64,000 nucleotides of DNA from an uncultured Atopobiaceae bacterium (GTDB lineage Bacteria; Actinomycetota; Coriobacteriia; Coriobacteriales; Atopobiaceae): positions 62,001-126,000 of the forward strand of contig CAJTTF010000004.1 in the NCBI GenBank assembly GCA_910579165.1, in the 5' to 3' direction. The notes beneath the pieces are model-generated. The model had not been told where the DNA came from. It worked only from the letters and a program-made list of their open reading frames with translations, and searched no databases. Position numbers and translations under genes: made by a program. Below are positions 8,314-16,825 of the stretch, one piece after another; within the stretch, counting starts at the first letter, position 1; every line of letters starts with the position of its first letter.

Positions 8314-10722
8314 TTAGAGTTTTTTCTGATAAAGGAGAAGCGAATTAGCCACTACGCTCACCGAGGAAAGCGCCATGCAAAAACCCGAAATCTCGGGAGC
8401 TAAGATACCCGCCATGGCAAGCGGGATCAGCAAGCAATTATAGAGAAGCGCCCAAACAAAGTTTTGGCGAATCTTGCGCATGGTAGCGCGGCTCAACGAA
8501 AGGGCTATGGCCGCGTCCACCACCTTATTGTGGGCAAGTACAATCTGCCCGGTTTCAAGCGCTGCGGCACTCCCTGCTCCCATGGCCATGCCAATATCGG
8601 CAACCGCAAGAGCCGGTGCATCATTGATGCCGTCGCCCACCATACAAACAACGTGTCCGCTCTGCTTAAGGCGCTCAATATGGCTCACTTTATCAGCAGG
8701 AAGTACCTCCGCAATGATGTGTTGAGAGGGGATATTGAGCTCTTTTCCCAGCGCCTCTGCAGCATTTCTGCGATCGCCGGAGAGCATATACGGCGTACAG
8801 CCCGTTTTCTCGAGGTGCTTGATAGCTTTAGTTGCCTCTGGCTTGAGATTATCGGTTGCACCAAAAAGGGCAACAGGGTGCTCGTTGGCGATAAGGTACA
8901 TCACGGTGGCACCTGTTTTCTCTAAAGCCTCTCCGCGTTGTTGCCAGGCAGAGGATTGCAGCTGATCCAGTAGTCTGACGTTTCCCAGGTACATTTGTGT
9001 ACCGTTGATATCTCCTTTTATACCCTCTCCCGGCAATGCCTTAAAGCCCGTGACGTTCAAAAGGTTCAAGTTCTTCTCTGCGGCTGCCGTCTTGAACGCT
9101 TGCGCCAGTGGATGCTCCGAAAGCGCTTCCAAGCTGGCAGCATATTGAAGCGCTCGTACTTCATCCGTACCCGGCAGCTTGGAAGAATCGAGGAGCTCAA
9201 CAGTAGTGATAGAGGGTTTTCCTTCCGTAAGCGTCCCGGTCTTGTCGAAGACAACGCAGTCAACCTTACCCGCTTTCTCAAGCGCCTCCCCCTCTTTAAT
9301 GAGAATGCCAAGTTTTGCTCCACGTCCTGTACCAACCATGATGGCAGTAGGCGTTGCAAGCCCCAAAGCGCAGGGGCAGGCCACAACAATAACAGAAACG
9401 CCAGCCATCAACGCTGCCTCAAGCGCGCTTTTGGTTGCGCCTCCATCCGTGCCCGCAACAGCAGTTGCAGCATCTCCTGCACCGGCTAGATTTCCCGTTG
9501 CGTACGCAAAAATGGTCCATCCCAAAAAGGTAAGAAGTCCCAACAAGAGGATGGTGGGAACAAAAATGCCGCTGATTTTATCGGCAAGACGCTGTACGGG
9601 AGGCTTGGCACTTTGAGCCGCTTCCACCATGTCGACGATGTGTGCGAGAACTGTGTCCGAGCCAGCACTGAGCACCTTGAACTGAAAGGGTGCTGTTCCG
9701 TTGATAGTGCCCGCAGTTACCGCGTCACCTGGGCGCTTTTCAACATGAAGGGGCTCGCCCGTGAGCATTGATTCATCCACAGAAGTTGTACCCTGCACAA
9801 CGACGCCGTCTGCTGGGACCTTTTCGCCTGGTAAAACGAGGCAGACATCTCCTTGTGTCACGTCTGCAGCATGGGCGTCGATAAAAGCGTTGCGGTCGAA
9901 GGAATCACAGGGGGTGTCTTTTTTCACATGGGCGACGTCGGGCTCTAGCCGAACCAATTCTTCCACGGCCGAGCCGGCTTTGCCCTTGGCACGATACTCC
10001 AACATCTTTCCCAAAAGAACAAAGGTGATAAGCATGGCACTCGTTTCAAAAGGCGCCATAGTCGCGGAAAATGCACGGGGGCCAAACGTGATAAAAGTGG
10101 CATAGACAAAAGCAATTGTGGTCCCTACTGCAACCAGTGTATCCATGTTGGCGCTCCGTTGCCGCAGAGCCGTAAATGCACCCTTGTAGTAGCGCGCACC
10201 ACAGAAAAACTGAACTGGAATGCAAAGCACAAAGCACACGATGTTCATGAGGAACATTGCTTGCGCATGCAGGCTTGTGGTCGCGGGGACAAAAACCGTC
10301 GCGCCAGAAGCACCAAAGAACGTTTTAGCTAAAAGCATGAAAGCGTCCATACCAAGAGGCGTCATGGAGAGCACCATAATGATGACGGTCAAAACAAGCG
10401 CCACTAAAAATGTAGTGAGGTCCTTGCGCTGCTGGACTGCCTCCCTTTTGCGGCGTTTCTCGAGAAAGTCCTTGGAGCTCTCGCCGGTATCGCGCACGGT
10501 AGCACCGTAGCCAATTTCGCAGATTGCACCCACAATATCCTCAATGGCCACCTGTGCAGGGTCAAAGGTGACGGTCCCTGTATTGTTGGCAAGATTAACG
10601 CGGATAGAATCCACGCCATCGATGCGCGAAACCTCCCGCTCAATAGCAGCCGAGCAATTTGCGCAATGGATTCCTTCAAGGGCTAATTGTTTTGTGGTAC
10701 GCGTCATAGTAGGATGGTTCAT
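8314..10722 (-). CDS. copA: Copper-translocating P1B-type ATPase
   Basis: This inner-membrane pump exports Cu(I) using ATP. It has one N-terminal heavy-metal domain (GIHCANC, Cys20/Cys23), eight predicted membrane helices, the actuator TGEP (321-324), the intramembrane copper motif CPCALGLATP (449-451 for CPC), phosphorylation motif DKTGTLT (493-499), the SEHPLAQA nucleotide-site His-Pro, and GDGINDAPAL. There are 802 residues. The start is either ATG 10722 or ATG 10707; neither has a good ribosome site. A CopZ-like chaperone gene lies 138 bases upstream in the same direction, so the two probably serve copper efflux. The HMA sequence EREVSRIDGV is identical in both proteins. Confidence 0.95.
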   Translation of the reverse strand: MNHPTMTRTTKQLALEGIHCANCSAAIEREVSRIDGVDSIRVNLANNTGTVTFDPAQVAIEDIVGAICEIGYGATVRDTGESSKDFLEKRRKREAVQQRKDLTTFLVALVLTVIIMVLSMTPLGMDAFMLLAKTFFGASGATVFVPATTSLHAQAMFLMNIVCFVLCIPVQFFCGARYYKGAFTALRQRSANMDTLVAVGTTIAFVYATFITFGPRAFSATMAPFETSAMLITFVLLGKMLEYRAKGKAGSAVEELVRLEPDVAHVKKDTPCDSFDRNAFIDAHAADVTQGDVCLVLPGEKVPADGVVVQGTTSVDESMLTGEPLHVEKRPGDAVTAGTINGTAPFQFKVLSAGSDTVLAHIVDMVEAAQSAKPPVQRLADKISGIFVPTILLLGLLTFLGWTIFAYATGNLAGAGDAATAVAGTDGGATKSALEAALMAGVSVIVVACPCALGLATPTAIMVGTGRGAKLGILIKEGEALEKAGKVDCVVFDKTGTLTEGKPSITTVELLDSSKLPGTDEVRALQYAASLEALSEHPLAQAFKTAAAEKNLNLLNVTGFKALPGEGIKGDINGTQMYLGNVRLLDQLQSSAWQQRGEALEKTGATVMYLIANEHPVALFGATDNLKPEATKAIKHLEKTGCTPYMLSGDRRNAAEALGKELNIPSQHIIAEVLPADKVSHIERLKQSGHVVCMVGDGINDAPALAVADIGMAMGAGSAAALETGQIVLAHNKVVDAAIALSLSRATMRKIRQNFVWALLYNCLLIPLAMAGILAPEISGFCMALSSVSVVANSLLLYQKKL

Positions 10723-10740
10723 GGGAAAGCGTTATTGAGT

Positions 10741-10845
10741 CTTACTTAAGTCTGACGAGATGGTGGCGGGATTCCTACGCAGGCTTACTAAAGTTTCTGT
10801 GAGAGCGTTGTTAGACTCTCTCGTAGGCCTCACCGAGTTTTCAAT
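10741..10845. repeat. 43-45-bp imperfect repeat between copZ and copA
   Basis: CTTACTTAAGTCT (10741), CTTACTAAAGTTT (10784) and CTCACCGAGTTTT (10829) recur at about 43-45 bases and fill the copZ-copA gap. GTTATTGA near 10731 and TCAATAAC near 10849 form an 8-bp inverted pair around the set. Confidence 0.35.
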
Positions 10846-10860
10846 AACCCGTCCTATCTT

Positions 10861-11094
10861 TTAGGCTTTTTCACGTGCAGAAAAACCTGCTTGGGAAATC
10901 ACTTTACATATATCCTCAACAGATGTCTTCTGAGGATCAAAAACAACTTGCGCATCTTTGTTACGAAGGCTCACAAGAACTCTGCTTACACCGTCAATGC
11001 GACTCACCTCTCGCTCAATAGTTTTAGCACAATGCTCGCAATTCATGCCGTCGACAGCAAGATTGATTTCTTTCTCTAGATAGTCTGCTGACAT
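10861..11094 (-). CDS. CopZ-like heavy-metal-associated copper chaperone
   Basis: This 77-residue cytosolic protein has a single HMA ferredoxin-like fold with GMNCEHC as the Cu(I)-binding CxxC. Such proteins carry Cu(I) to CopA. ATG 11094 is chosen because GAGGAG is 5 bases upstream; a further ATG at 11109 overlaps this site. Its core is strikingly like the N-terminal domain of the adjacent CopA (TIEREVSRIDGV versus AIEREVSRIDGV), suggesting a fairly recent duplication or gene conversion. Low-complexity repeats fill its leader. Confidence 0.88.
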   Translation of the reverse strand: MSADYLEKEINLAVDGMNCEHCAKTIEREVSRIDGVSRVLVSLRNKDAQVVFDPQKTSVEDICKVISQAGFSAREKA

Positions 11095-11130
11095 AGCAGC
11101 TCCTCTCATTCTTTTACTATTCAGATTTTT

Positions 11131-11173
11131 CCTACTTATTATTTCCTGCTTATTTTTTTCTACTTATTTTTTG
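11131..11173. repeat. 14-15-bp tandem repeat, three copies
   Basis: CCTACTTATTATTT, CCTGCTTATTTTTTT and CTACTTATTTTTTG follow each other directly upstream of the CopZ-like gene. On the minus strand this is a purine/AT-rich leader. Confidence 0.6.
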
Positions 11174-11235
11174 CTATCTACTTGTTCCCACCTGGACTAT
11201 CTTAATCCAAGAGCTCTTGTTGTAACCTAAGGAAC

Positions 11236-11290
11236 TCCGTGCTTCCATGACGACTACGCCTCTACAACATCCGTGCTTCCATGACGACTA
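11236..11290. repeat. Exact direct repeat, 34-bp period
   Basis: CCGTGCTTCCATGACGACTA occurs at 11237-11256 and again at 11271-11290; the base before each copy is also identical. It lies in the 280-base divergent gap between the CopZ-like gene and the LMW phosphatase gene. It could be a paired operator or a recent local duplication. Confidence 0.6.
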
Positions 11291-11362
11291 GAAGATGCTG
11301 CTGAATTCCCGTTTTTATACATACTAGGCCCCCTCTCTCAAGATAGAAGTCTTGGCCTCTGC

Positions 11363-11374
11363 TACACTCATATC
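11363..11374 (+). promoter_or_regulatory. Possible leaderless start of the phosphatase gene
   Basis: TACACT (11363-11368) is followed by exactly 6 bases and then the ATG. There is no ribosome site before the ATG. This spacing is the known actinobacterial signature of leaderless mRNA. The -35 is weak. Confidence 0.35.
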
Positions 11375-11866
11375 ATGAAGAAGCGAATTCTATTTGTATG
11401 CCTGGGCAATATATGCCGCTCCACCATGGCACAGTCGGTGTTTCAGAATCTTGTTAATAGCGCTGATCTCGCTGACCGTTTCTTCATCGACTCTGCCGGA
11501 ACGTCTAATGAAGAGGAAGGTAATCCTCCCCATCCTGGTACACAGAGAAAGCTTGCCGAGAAACGCATTCCTCTTGTTCCGCATGTCTCTCGTCCCATCA
11601 AGTCAAGTGAATTTGAGGACTGGGACCTTATCGTTTACATGGATGGGCAAAACGAAACGCGCCTTAAACAGATTTTTTCAGGGCAACCTGATGATGGAGT
11701 TTCAAGCAAACTCCAGCCTCTTCTAGCCTTTGCGCCCTCTTCCTACACCAAGGGTCGTCGCGACGTCGCAGATCCCTGGTGGACCCATGATTTTCAACAG
11801 ACCTACGAAGATGTAGTCGCTGGGTGCGAGGGCCTTCTTAAATCCCTTTTGAATTCCAAGCAGTAA
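11375..11866 (+). CDS. Low-molecular-weight protein-tyrosine phosphatase
   Basis: This is a cytosolic phosphatase of the LMW-PTP family that removes phosphate from tyrosine (or arginine) residues. The N-terminal P-loop is VCLGNICRSTMA, fitting CX5R(S/T) with Cys and Arg near residues 9 and 15. The general acid is the Asp in DVADPWW near residue 130. SAGTSNEEEGNPPHPGT is the family substrate loop. Its 163 residues are normal length. The ATG lacks a ribosome site, and a -10-like TACACT stands 6 bases before it. It stands alone, facing ligA, and no kinase partner is in the window. Confidence 0.9.
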   Translation: MKKRILFVCLGNICRSTMAQSVFQNLVNSADLADRFFIDSAGTSNEEEGNPPHPGTQRKLAEKRIPLVPHVSRPIKSSEFEDWDLIVYMDGQNETRLKQIFSGQPDDGVSSKLQPLLAFAPSSYTKGRRDVADPWWTHDFQQTYEDVVAGCEGLLKSLLNSKQ

Positions 11867-11976
11867 TTCCATCAAACCTTCCAGGCGTAGCATGGAGTGA
11901 AAACTACACAATGTGTACTCTTCAAACTGGCGCAAACGTTAATGCAGGCAAAAGAATAAGATAGTTCTTATCAGCA

Positions 11977-12056
11977 AGAGAAAAAGGGTAAGGCTAGCGG
12001 ACGAGTTTTTGGACGAAGTCCAAACTGTTCGAAGTCCACGCCTTACCCTTTTCTCT
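11977..12056. terminator. Long inverted repeat between phosphatase gene and ligA
   Basis: AGAGAAAAAGGGTAAGGC (11977-11994) pairs with GCCTTACCCTTTTCTCT (12040-12056), 17 paired bases with one bulge. The 45-base loop holds a shorter GGACGAAGTCC palindrome. It sits between convergent genes and probably ends transcription from both sides, though there is no long T-run. Confidence 0.5.
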
Positions 12057-12125
12057 ATCCCAGTTACAAGCTCCTAGAAATCCGCGCCTTACCTTTTTCT
12101 CATTCCCGACTGCAAGCTCCTCTGC
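12035..12125. repeat. 46-bp tandem repeat downstream of ligA
   Basis: A unit beginning TCCACGCCTTACCCTTTTCTC (12035) and ending in CAAGCTCCT recurs from 12081 as TCCGCGCCTTACCTTTTTCTC. The first copy contains the right arm of the inverted repeat, so the arm itself has been duplicated. Confidence 0.55.
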
Positions 12126-12130
12126 GAAGC

Positions 12131-14293
12131 CTATATATTCGTCGGTACCCTACCGGTAGCAATGATGCCTTCAAGGTCTTCCTGATTCAAAACAGGTACA
12201 CCAAGCGTTTCCGCCTTAGCGAGCTTGGAGCCTGCGGCCTCCCCTTCTATTACATAGCTCGTCTTTTTAGAGACCGATCCTGCTACCTTTGCACCATATG
12301 CCTTAAGTTCAGCTGCAGCCTCATCACGCGTAATGCCAGTAAGCGCTCCCGTTAAAACAAAGGTCAAGCCCGCGAGTGTTTGTGGTTTTTGTGGTCCGGC
12401 TGCCACAGCCTCCATCCGAACGCCTGCTGCGCGTAGACGCTCTATTACAGAGATGTTCTCGGGGATGTGCATAAAATCAACAAAGCTGGCCGCTAAGATC
12501 TCCCCTATGCCATCAATTTGAGCAAGCTCAACTTCGGTAACGTTGAGCAGCTGATCCATTGAGGGGTAGCGATCTACGATAAGCTCGGCGATGCTGACGC
12601 CTACGTTTTGAATACCAAGTGCATAAACGAGCGCGGAGAGCGGGCGCTCTTTAGAAGCTTCTATTTGCTCCATGATTTTCTCGGCGGTTTTAAGGCCTAC
12701 AGGGATGGGATCGCCAATTGCGTGGCCTTTAGAGGTTGGTCTGTCTTTTATGGCAGTTGTATAGGTGCGACCGGTAGGAAGGTCAGCAAGTGCAGCCGTA
12801 GTGAGGCGATCGTAGAAATCTGCAACGGATTTCACAAGTCCTTCATCAAGCATTTTCTGGATGAGCTCCGGTCCCAGACCATCGATATCCATGGCTTTTC
12901 TGCTCATCCAGTGCTCCAGGCGCCCTAAAGCTTGAGCGGGGCACTCTATGGAAATGCAGCGGTACGCCACCTCTCCCAGTTCATGTACCACGGGAGACCC
13001 GCAGCTGGGGCAGTGCGTTGGCATCTGAAAGGGACGCGCATCTGCGGGGCGCTTTTTAAGGATAGGCCCTACGATTTCTGGGATGACATCACCTGCCTTA
13101 TGGACAATGACGGTGTCGCCCACCCGTACATTTTTGCGATTGACCTCGTCAAGGTTGTGAAGCGTTGCACGCGAAACCGTCGATCCCGCCACGCGTACCG
13201 GATTGAGTTCTGCCACCGGAGTGAGAATGCCTGTGCGTCCCACAGAGACGGAAATATCACGGAGCAGCGTTTCTTTCTCCTCCGGGGGGAACTTAAAAGC
13301 AATTGCCCACCGCGGAGCTCGAGCAGTAAAGCCCAGGCTTGCTTGCTGATCAAAGCGATCAACCTTTACAACAACTCCATCAATATCGTAGTCTAGGTCG
13401 TTGCGTTTTTCTAAGGCGCTTTTGCAATAATCGTGCACTTCTTGCGCACTTTTGCAGAGTTGAGCGTGGGGATTTACACTGAAGCCGGCATCTTTAAGGT
13501 ATGCCAAAAACTCATGCTGGCTATTGACATGCAGAAGGTCTGGTCGCGCGACCGCATACATAAAAGTCTTAAGGTCACGCGTTGCAGTTATTTTGGGATC
13601 TTTTTGTCGAAGCGAGCCAGCGGCTGCATTGCGAGGATTTGCAAAAACGGGCTTTCCAGCGTTGTCACGTTCTGTGTTGAGGCGAACAAATGCTTTCTTA
13701 GACATGTAGGCCTCACCACGGACTTCAATGGTAGAAGGAATGGGGCGAGCTTGATTACCCGTTGTGCCTGCCGTAAAAAGTGCGCGAGGAATATCTTGGA
13801 TGGTATTGACGTTAAGCGTTACATCTTCGCCCACCGATCCATCTCCGCGCGTTGCTGCGCGAACATAGCGTCCATCGGTATAGGTTACGGCTAAGCCAAG
13901 CCCATCAATCTTGAGCTCGCAAGTATAGGAAACAGGGTTTTCGGCACTTGCGCCCAAGTCTTTATCGGTCTTAGCGAGCCACTCATCAAGTTCCTCCATA
14001 GACATGGCGTCGTCGATGGAATACATGCGCTGTGCATGCGTAACGGGGGAAAACTGCGGAGAGACATAGCCTCCCACACGCTGCGTATAAGACTCGGGAA
14101 CGATAAGGTCAGGATAGGTCTTTTCAATATCTTGCAGTTCATGCAGATAGTCGTCAAATTGTGCATCGCTCAAATCTGGATCATCGAGAGCGTAATAGCG
14201 ATACGCCGCATCGTCCAGGATGCGGCGTAGTTCGCTAGCACGTGCTTGAGCTTGTTCCTTAGTGAGGCGCTGTGTGTTAGGTGACTTGTCCAT
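12131..14293 (-). CDS. ligA: NAD-dependent DNA ligase
   Basis: LigA seals nicks in DNA using NAD+ during replication and repair. It has the Ia domain (YYALDDPDLSDAQFDDYLHEL), the adenylation KxDG motif CELKIDGLGLAV, the OB-fold, the four-Cys zinc finger (CPSCGSPVVHELGEVAYRCISIECP), helix-hairpin-helix repeats (ALGIQNVGVSIAELI; IDGIGEILAASF) and a C-terminal BRCT domain (LAGLTFVLTGAL). ATG 14293 follows a GGAGGG with very short spacing; an upstream in-frame TTG would add 10 residues. The result is 720 residues, slightly longer than average. It lies 34 bases after the HtrA protease gene and may be co-transcribed with it. Confidence 0.96.
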   Translation of the reverse strand: MDKSPNTQRLTKEQAQARASELRRILDDAAYRYYALDDPDLSDAQFDDYLHELQDIEKTYPDLIVPESYTQRVGGYVSPQFSPVTHAQRMYSIDDAMSMEELDEWLAKTDKDLGASAENPVSYTCELKIDGLGLAVTYTDGRYVRAATRGDGSVGEDVTLNVNTIQDIPRALFTAGTTGNQARPIPSTIEVRGEAYMSKKAFVRLNTERDNAGKPVFANPRNAAAGSLRQKDPKITATRDLKTFMYAVARPDLLHVNSQHEFLAYLKDAGFSVNPHAQLCKSAQEVHDYCKSALEKRNDLDYDIDGVVVKVDRFDQQASLGFTARAPRWAIAFKFPPEEKETLLRDISVSVGRTGILTPVAELNPVRVAGSTVSRATLHNLDEVNRKNVRVGDTVIVHKAGDVIPEIVGPILKKRPADARPFQMPTHCPSCGSPVVHELGEVAYRCISIECPAQALGRLEHWMSRKAMDIDGLGPELIQKMLDEGLVKSVADFYDRLTTAALADLPTGRTYTTAIKDRPTSKGHAIGDPIPVGLKTAEKIMEQIEASKERPLSALVYALGIQNVGVSIAELIVDRYPSMDQLLNVTEVELAQIDGIGEILAASFVDFMHIPENISVIERLRAAGVRMEAVAAGPQKPQTLAGLTFVLTGALTGITRDEAAAELKAYGAKVAGSVSKKTSYVIEGEAAGSKLAKAETLGVPVLNQEDLEGIIATGRVPTNI

Positions 14294-14327
14294 GCCCTCC
14301 AGTGTAGCGCAACGTGATTGCAAAACC

Positions 14328-15800
14328 CTATTGCAAGAATTGATTCAGTAAGTCGAACGGGTTTACAGAAAGCGAATTGGAGTTTTGGTTTTGGTTTTGC
14401 TGAGACCGTGCGTTGGACTGCGCGTTTTCCTGAGCCGCGGCAGACGTATCCGTTCCCAGTGTCACCTGTACGGTATGCTCGCTGCCACCACGATAATACG
14501 TGATGGTTACGGTATCTCCTACGTGATGGGAACGCACTGCCAAGATAAGACCGTCGCCCGAGCTTACTTCTTCATTATCAACTTTGGTAATAACGTCGCC
14601 TTGCGCAAGACCAGCCGCTGCGGCAGGAGAGCCCTGCACTACGGAGTCGATATAGGCGCCCTGGTTAACACCTAGGTTGTAGCGCGTTGTGAGCTGCGCT
14701 GTGACGCTCATGACGTTGGCTCCTAAGTAAGCATGCTCAACTTGTTTACCAGCCAAAATGGTGTCGGTCACTTCCTTCACGTAGTTGGAAGGAATGGCAA
14801 ATCCCACGCCAGACGAAGAGCCCGAAGATGACTCGATAATAGAATTAATGCCAACAAGTTCACCCTCAGCGTTTACGAGCGCGCCCCCGGAATTACCAGG
14901 ATTTATGGCCGCATCGGTTTGGATAAGGTTGGTGTAGATGGTGTTTTGATTGGCATCTTGGAGCATCGTAGAGCGATAGAGACTCGAGACGATACCCTGA
15001 GAAACTGACTGATCAAGGCCAAAGGGTGAACCAATGCTCATAACCCACTCACCCACCACGAGCTTGGATGAGTCGCCAAGGGTGGCAGGTACGAGACTCG
15101 ATGCATCAGCGTTAATCTTGAGAACGGCAAGGTCAGAAGACTCATCAAAACCAATAACCGCTGCGTTATATGTTTGGTTATTAAGGGAGGCTGTGATGGT
15201 GGTTGCTCCATTAATAACATGGTAGTTAGTAACGAGATGACCATCGCTGTCGAGAACAACGCCGGAGCCCACACCGCTACTCTGTGCGGTTGTTACATTA
15301 ATCGTTGCAACAGATGGCAGGCACTTTGCAGCTACCACCTCAGCGGTGCTTGCATCTGCGTCAATGTGGTTGAGGTCAATAACGTTACCTGCGGCAGATT
15401 CTTCCGTTTTGGCTGATCCCAGTCCTATGCCGTGCAAAATGCCTGATCCATCAATGGCAAATGCAACGGCGCAGACGATAATTGCTCCGCAAAGTCCGCC
15501 GAGAAACCCCTTCCAAAAAGAGGGAATAGGGCGCTTTTGAAGGATGCGTGTCTTTTTAGTTCCGTACCCGTAGGTTCCGGCCGCCTTCGCGTCTACCGAG
15601 GTTACGGGTATTTGATTAGCTCCCTGCGTTGTAGCTGCTTGCGCAGAATTCCCAGTGGACTTTTTTGCATCCGACTCCTTTTTCCGCGCGGTCTTAGCCT
15701 GGGTAGCCTCTTTTTGACTTGGTTGGGGCTGCTGGGATTGTGAAGCATTTGCGTTTACAGCATTTTGCTCTTGCGCTTCTTGTTTCTTTGGTTGGGGCAT
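14328..15800 (-). CDS. HtrA/DegP-family membrane-anchored serine protease with PDZ domain
   Basis: This is a surface quality-control protease. About 95 cytoplasmic residues rich in Gln/Ala/Lys precede a single membrane helix (GGLCGAIIVCAVAFAI), then an extracytoplasmic trypsin-like domain with the triad in TNYHVI (His), SSDLAVLKI (Asp) and GNSGGALV (Ser), then one PDZ domain (LGANVMSVTAQL...GDVITKVDNEEV). The C-terminal 40 residues are Asn/Gln-rich. AAGGAGG precedes the ATG. A TATACT (minus strand, 15916-15921) is a likely -10. In this class, HtrA handles misfolded exported proteins and stress. Confidence 0.92.
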   Translation of the reverse strand: MPQPKKQEAQEQNAVNANASQSQQPQPSQKEATQAKTARKKESDAKKSTGNSAQAATTQGANQIPVTSVDAKAAGTYGYGTKKTRILQKRPIPSFWKGFLGGLCGAIIVCAVAFAIDGSGILHGIGLGSAKTEESAAGNVIDLNHIDADASTAEVVAAKCLPSVATINVTTAQSSGVGSGVVLDSDGHLVTNYHVINGATTITASLNNQTYNAAVIGFDESSDLAVLKINADASSLVPATLGDSSKLVVGEWVMSIGSPFGLDQSVSQGIVSSLYRSTMLQDANQNTIYTNLIQTDAAINPGNSGGALVNAEGELVGINSIIESSSGSSSGVGFAIPSNYVKEVTDTILAGKQVEHAYLGANVMSVTAQLTTRYNLGVNQGAYIDSVVQGSPAAAAGLAQGDVITKVDNEEVSSGDGLILAVRSHHVGDTVTITYYRGGSEHTVQVTLGTDTSAAAQENAQSNARSQQNQNQNSNSLSVNPFDLLNQFLQ

Positions 15801-15979
15801 AACTCCTCCTTATTGGTACTTGCTCTATCTCTTGCCGCATTCTTTGTAAACAACACGTTCTGCTCGAGAGAAAGAGCCTCATGCATTCCTAAGTTTTAAA
15901 CAAAATGTGAGAAATAGTATAGAGATTACAGGGGACACCTTTGCGAGCAGAAACGATTCGCACAATTCTTGGTATTTCC

Positions 15980-15993
15980 TTAAGAATTCTTAA
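15980..15993. promoter_or_regulatory. 14-bp perfect palindrome upstream of htrA
   Basis: TTAAGAATTCTTAA is fully self-complementary. It covers the stop codon of the upstream Cys-rich gene and lies about 60 bases before the htrA -10. It may be an operator or a chance AT palindrome. Confidence 0.3.
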
Positions 15994-16265
15994 CTGGCAT
16001 TGCGATGCACATTTTTCGCATCCATGAACGCGCGCCCCTTGCAACACGTCATACATTGACTCGCGTTGTATCCGCACGCTCCCTCACAATCCCCTCCACT
16101 ACTTTCCCCTTTCATACCACCTGCAGCTACTCGTTTGTCAGGGTTTCTTTGTACACAACATTTCTCACAGGAACAATGCCCTTTGCGCCGCAGCATACAT
16201 AGGAGCACACCACTCACAAGCAAAAGCACACTTACCACGATGATGGTATCAACAGCGTTAGCCAT
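15990..16265 (-). CDS. FeoB-associated Cys-rich membrane protein-like
   Basis: This 91-residue protein has one N-terminal membrane helix (IIVVSVLLLVSGVLLCML) followed by a basic RRKGHCSCEKCC and a second cluster CEGACGYNASQCMTCC. This is the form of the short FeoB-associated Cys-rich proteins that normally sit behind feoB and are thought to take part in Fe(II) handling. No feoA or feoB is in this window, so the gene is either an orphan or serves another metal. The ribosome site is weak. Its function is only suggested by family resemblance. Confidence 0.6.
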   Translation of the reverse strand: MANAVDTIIVVSVLLLVSGVLLCMLRRKGHCSCEKCCVQRNPDKRVAAGGMKGESSGGDCEGACGYNASQCMTCCKGRAFMDAKNVHRNAS

Positions 16266-16473
16266 TCTTTTTAATCCAACCTATCCGTATCAGTCCGATA
16301 ACCTACTTTTTCTGTTCTAGCCGTATTTTTCTGCTCTATGCGCATCAAAAAATAAGCTAACCATACTTGAAGGCGCTCCTATAAGCATCATGTTTTGTTT
16401 ACGCGCAAGGCCAGTGCAATTGGCTTCTCTCAGATGGTGTGAAGAATTTTTTATTACCAATCCCTCAGATAAT

Positions 16474-16481
16474 GATACAAT
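16474..16481 (+). promoter_or_regulatory. Extended -10 promoter for the 43-residue peptide
   Basis: TGATACAAT contains an extended -10 (TGn-TACAAT, TACAAT at 16476-16481), placing a start near 16488. That is about 29 bases before the peptide ATG and its AAAGGA site. The -35 is weak, as is common with extended -10 promoters. Confidence 0.4.
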
Positions 16482-16516
16482 GGGCGCTTGTGTTTTTTCG
16501 AGTGAAAGGACTATGT

Positions 16517-16648
16517 ATGTCGAAGTGGACACAAGAAACTGAAGCAATGAAGGATATGAATGCAAGCAGCACAGAGTCTGAATGCATGATTCTCGTAGAG
16601 GGAAACCCCTCCAGCTTCACCACTCCTTGCACCCCTCTTTTTAAATAA
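16517..16648 (+). CDS. Small 43-residue peptide, possible radical-SAM-modified precursor
   Basis: A short open frame has an AAAGGA ribosome site 6 bases before ATG 16517, an extended -10 promoter upstream and a strong terminator downstream, so it has a complete private transcription unit. The peptide begins MSKWTQETEAMKDM, is acidic and leader-like in its first 30 residues, and ends SSFTTPCTPLFK. It has two cysteines (23 and 38). It faces the radical SAM/SPASM maturase gene tail to tail, 177 bases away. Such short Cys/Ser/Thr-bearing peptides next to SPASM enzymes are often RiPP precursors. I do not recognise a named family, and the link to the enzyme is an inference. Confidence 0.5.
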   Translation: MSKWTQETEAMKDMNASSTESECMILVEGNPSSFTTPCTPLFK

Positions 16649-16762
16649 GAGAACGTTGCAACGGCTTCAGAACCTGAGCTTTTAACAACGACTGTTTTGC
16701 AACAAATGTGACACGTTGAGCTCAAGGATCTGACGCGTGGGCGCTTAAGCTTACGCTCATCA

Positions 16763-16823
16763 TCACGCATTTGGTAGTTGCTCGATACTATCGCAAGCAA
16801 TTGCCAAATACGTGATTTTTTTT
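16763..16823 (+). terminator. Rho-independent terminator of the peptide transcript
   Basis: Arms 16763-16781 and 16797-16815 form a 19-bp stem with one mismatch and two G-U pairs (TCACGCATTTGG... against ...CCAAATACGTGA). It is followed by eight T at 16816-16823. The polarity is plus strand only, and it ends 3 bases before the maturase stop codon. The 115 bases between the peptide stop and this hairpin hold no further start codon with a frame. Confidence 0.8.
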
Positions 16824-16825
16824 GA

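Noticed and set aside
16317..16565. Minus-strand 82-codon frame near the small peptide
   Set aside because: No ribosome site, no recognisable protein character, and it overlaps the better supported peptide promoter.
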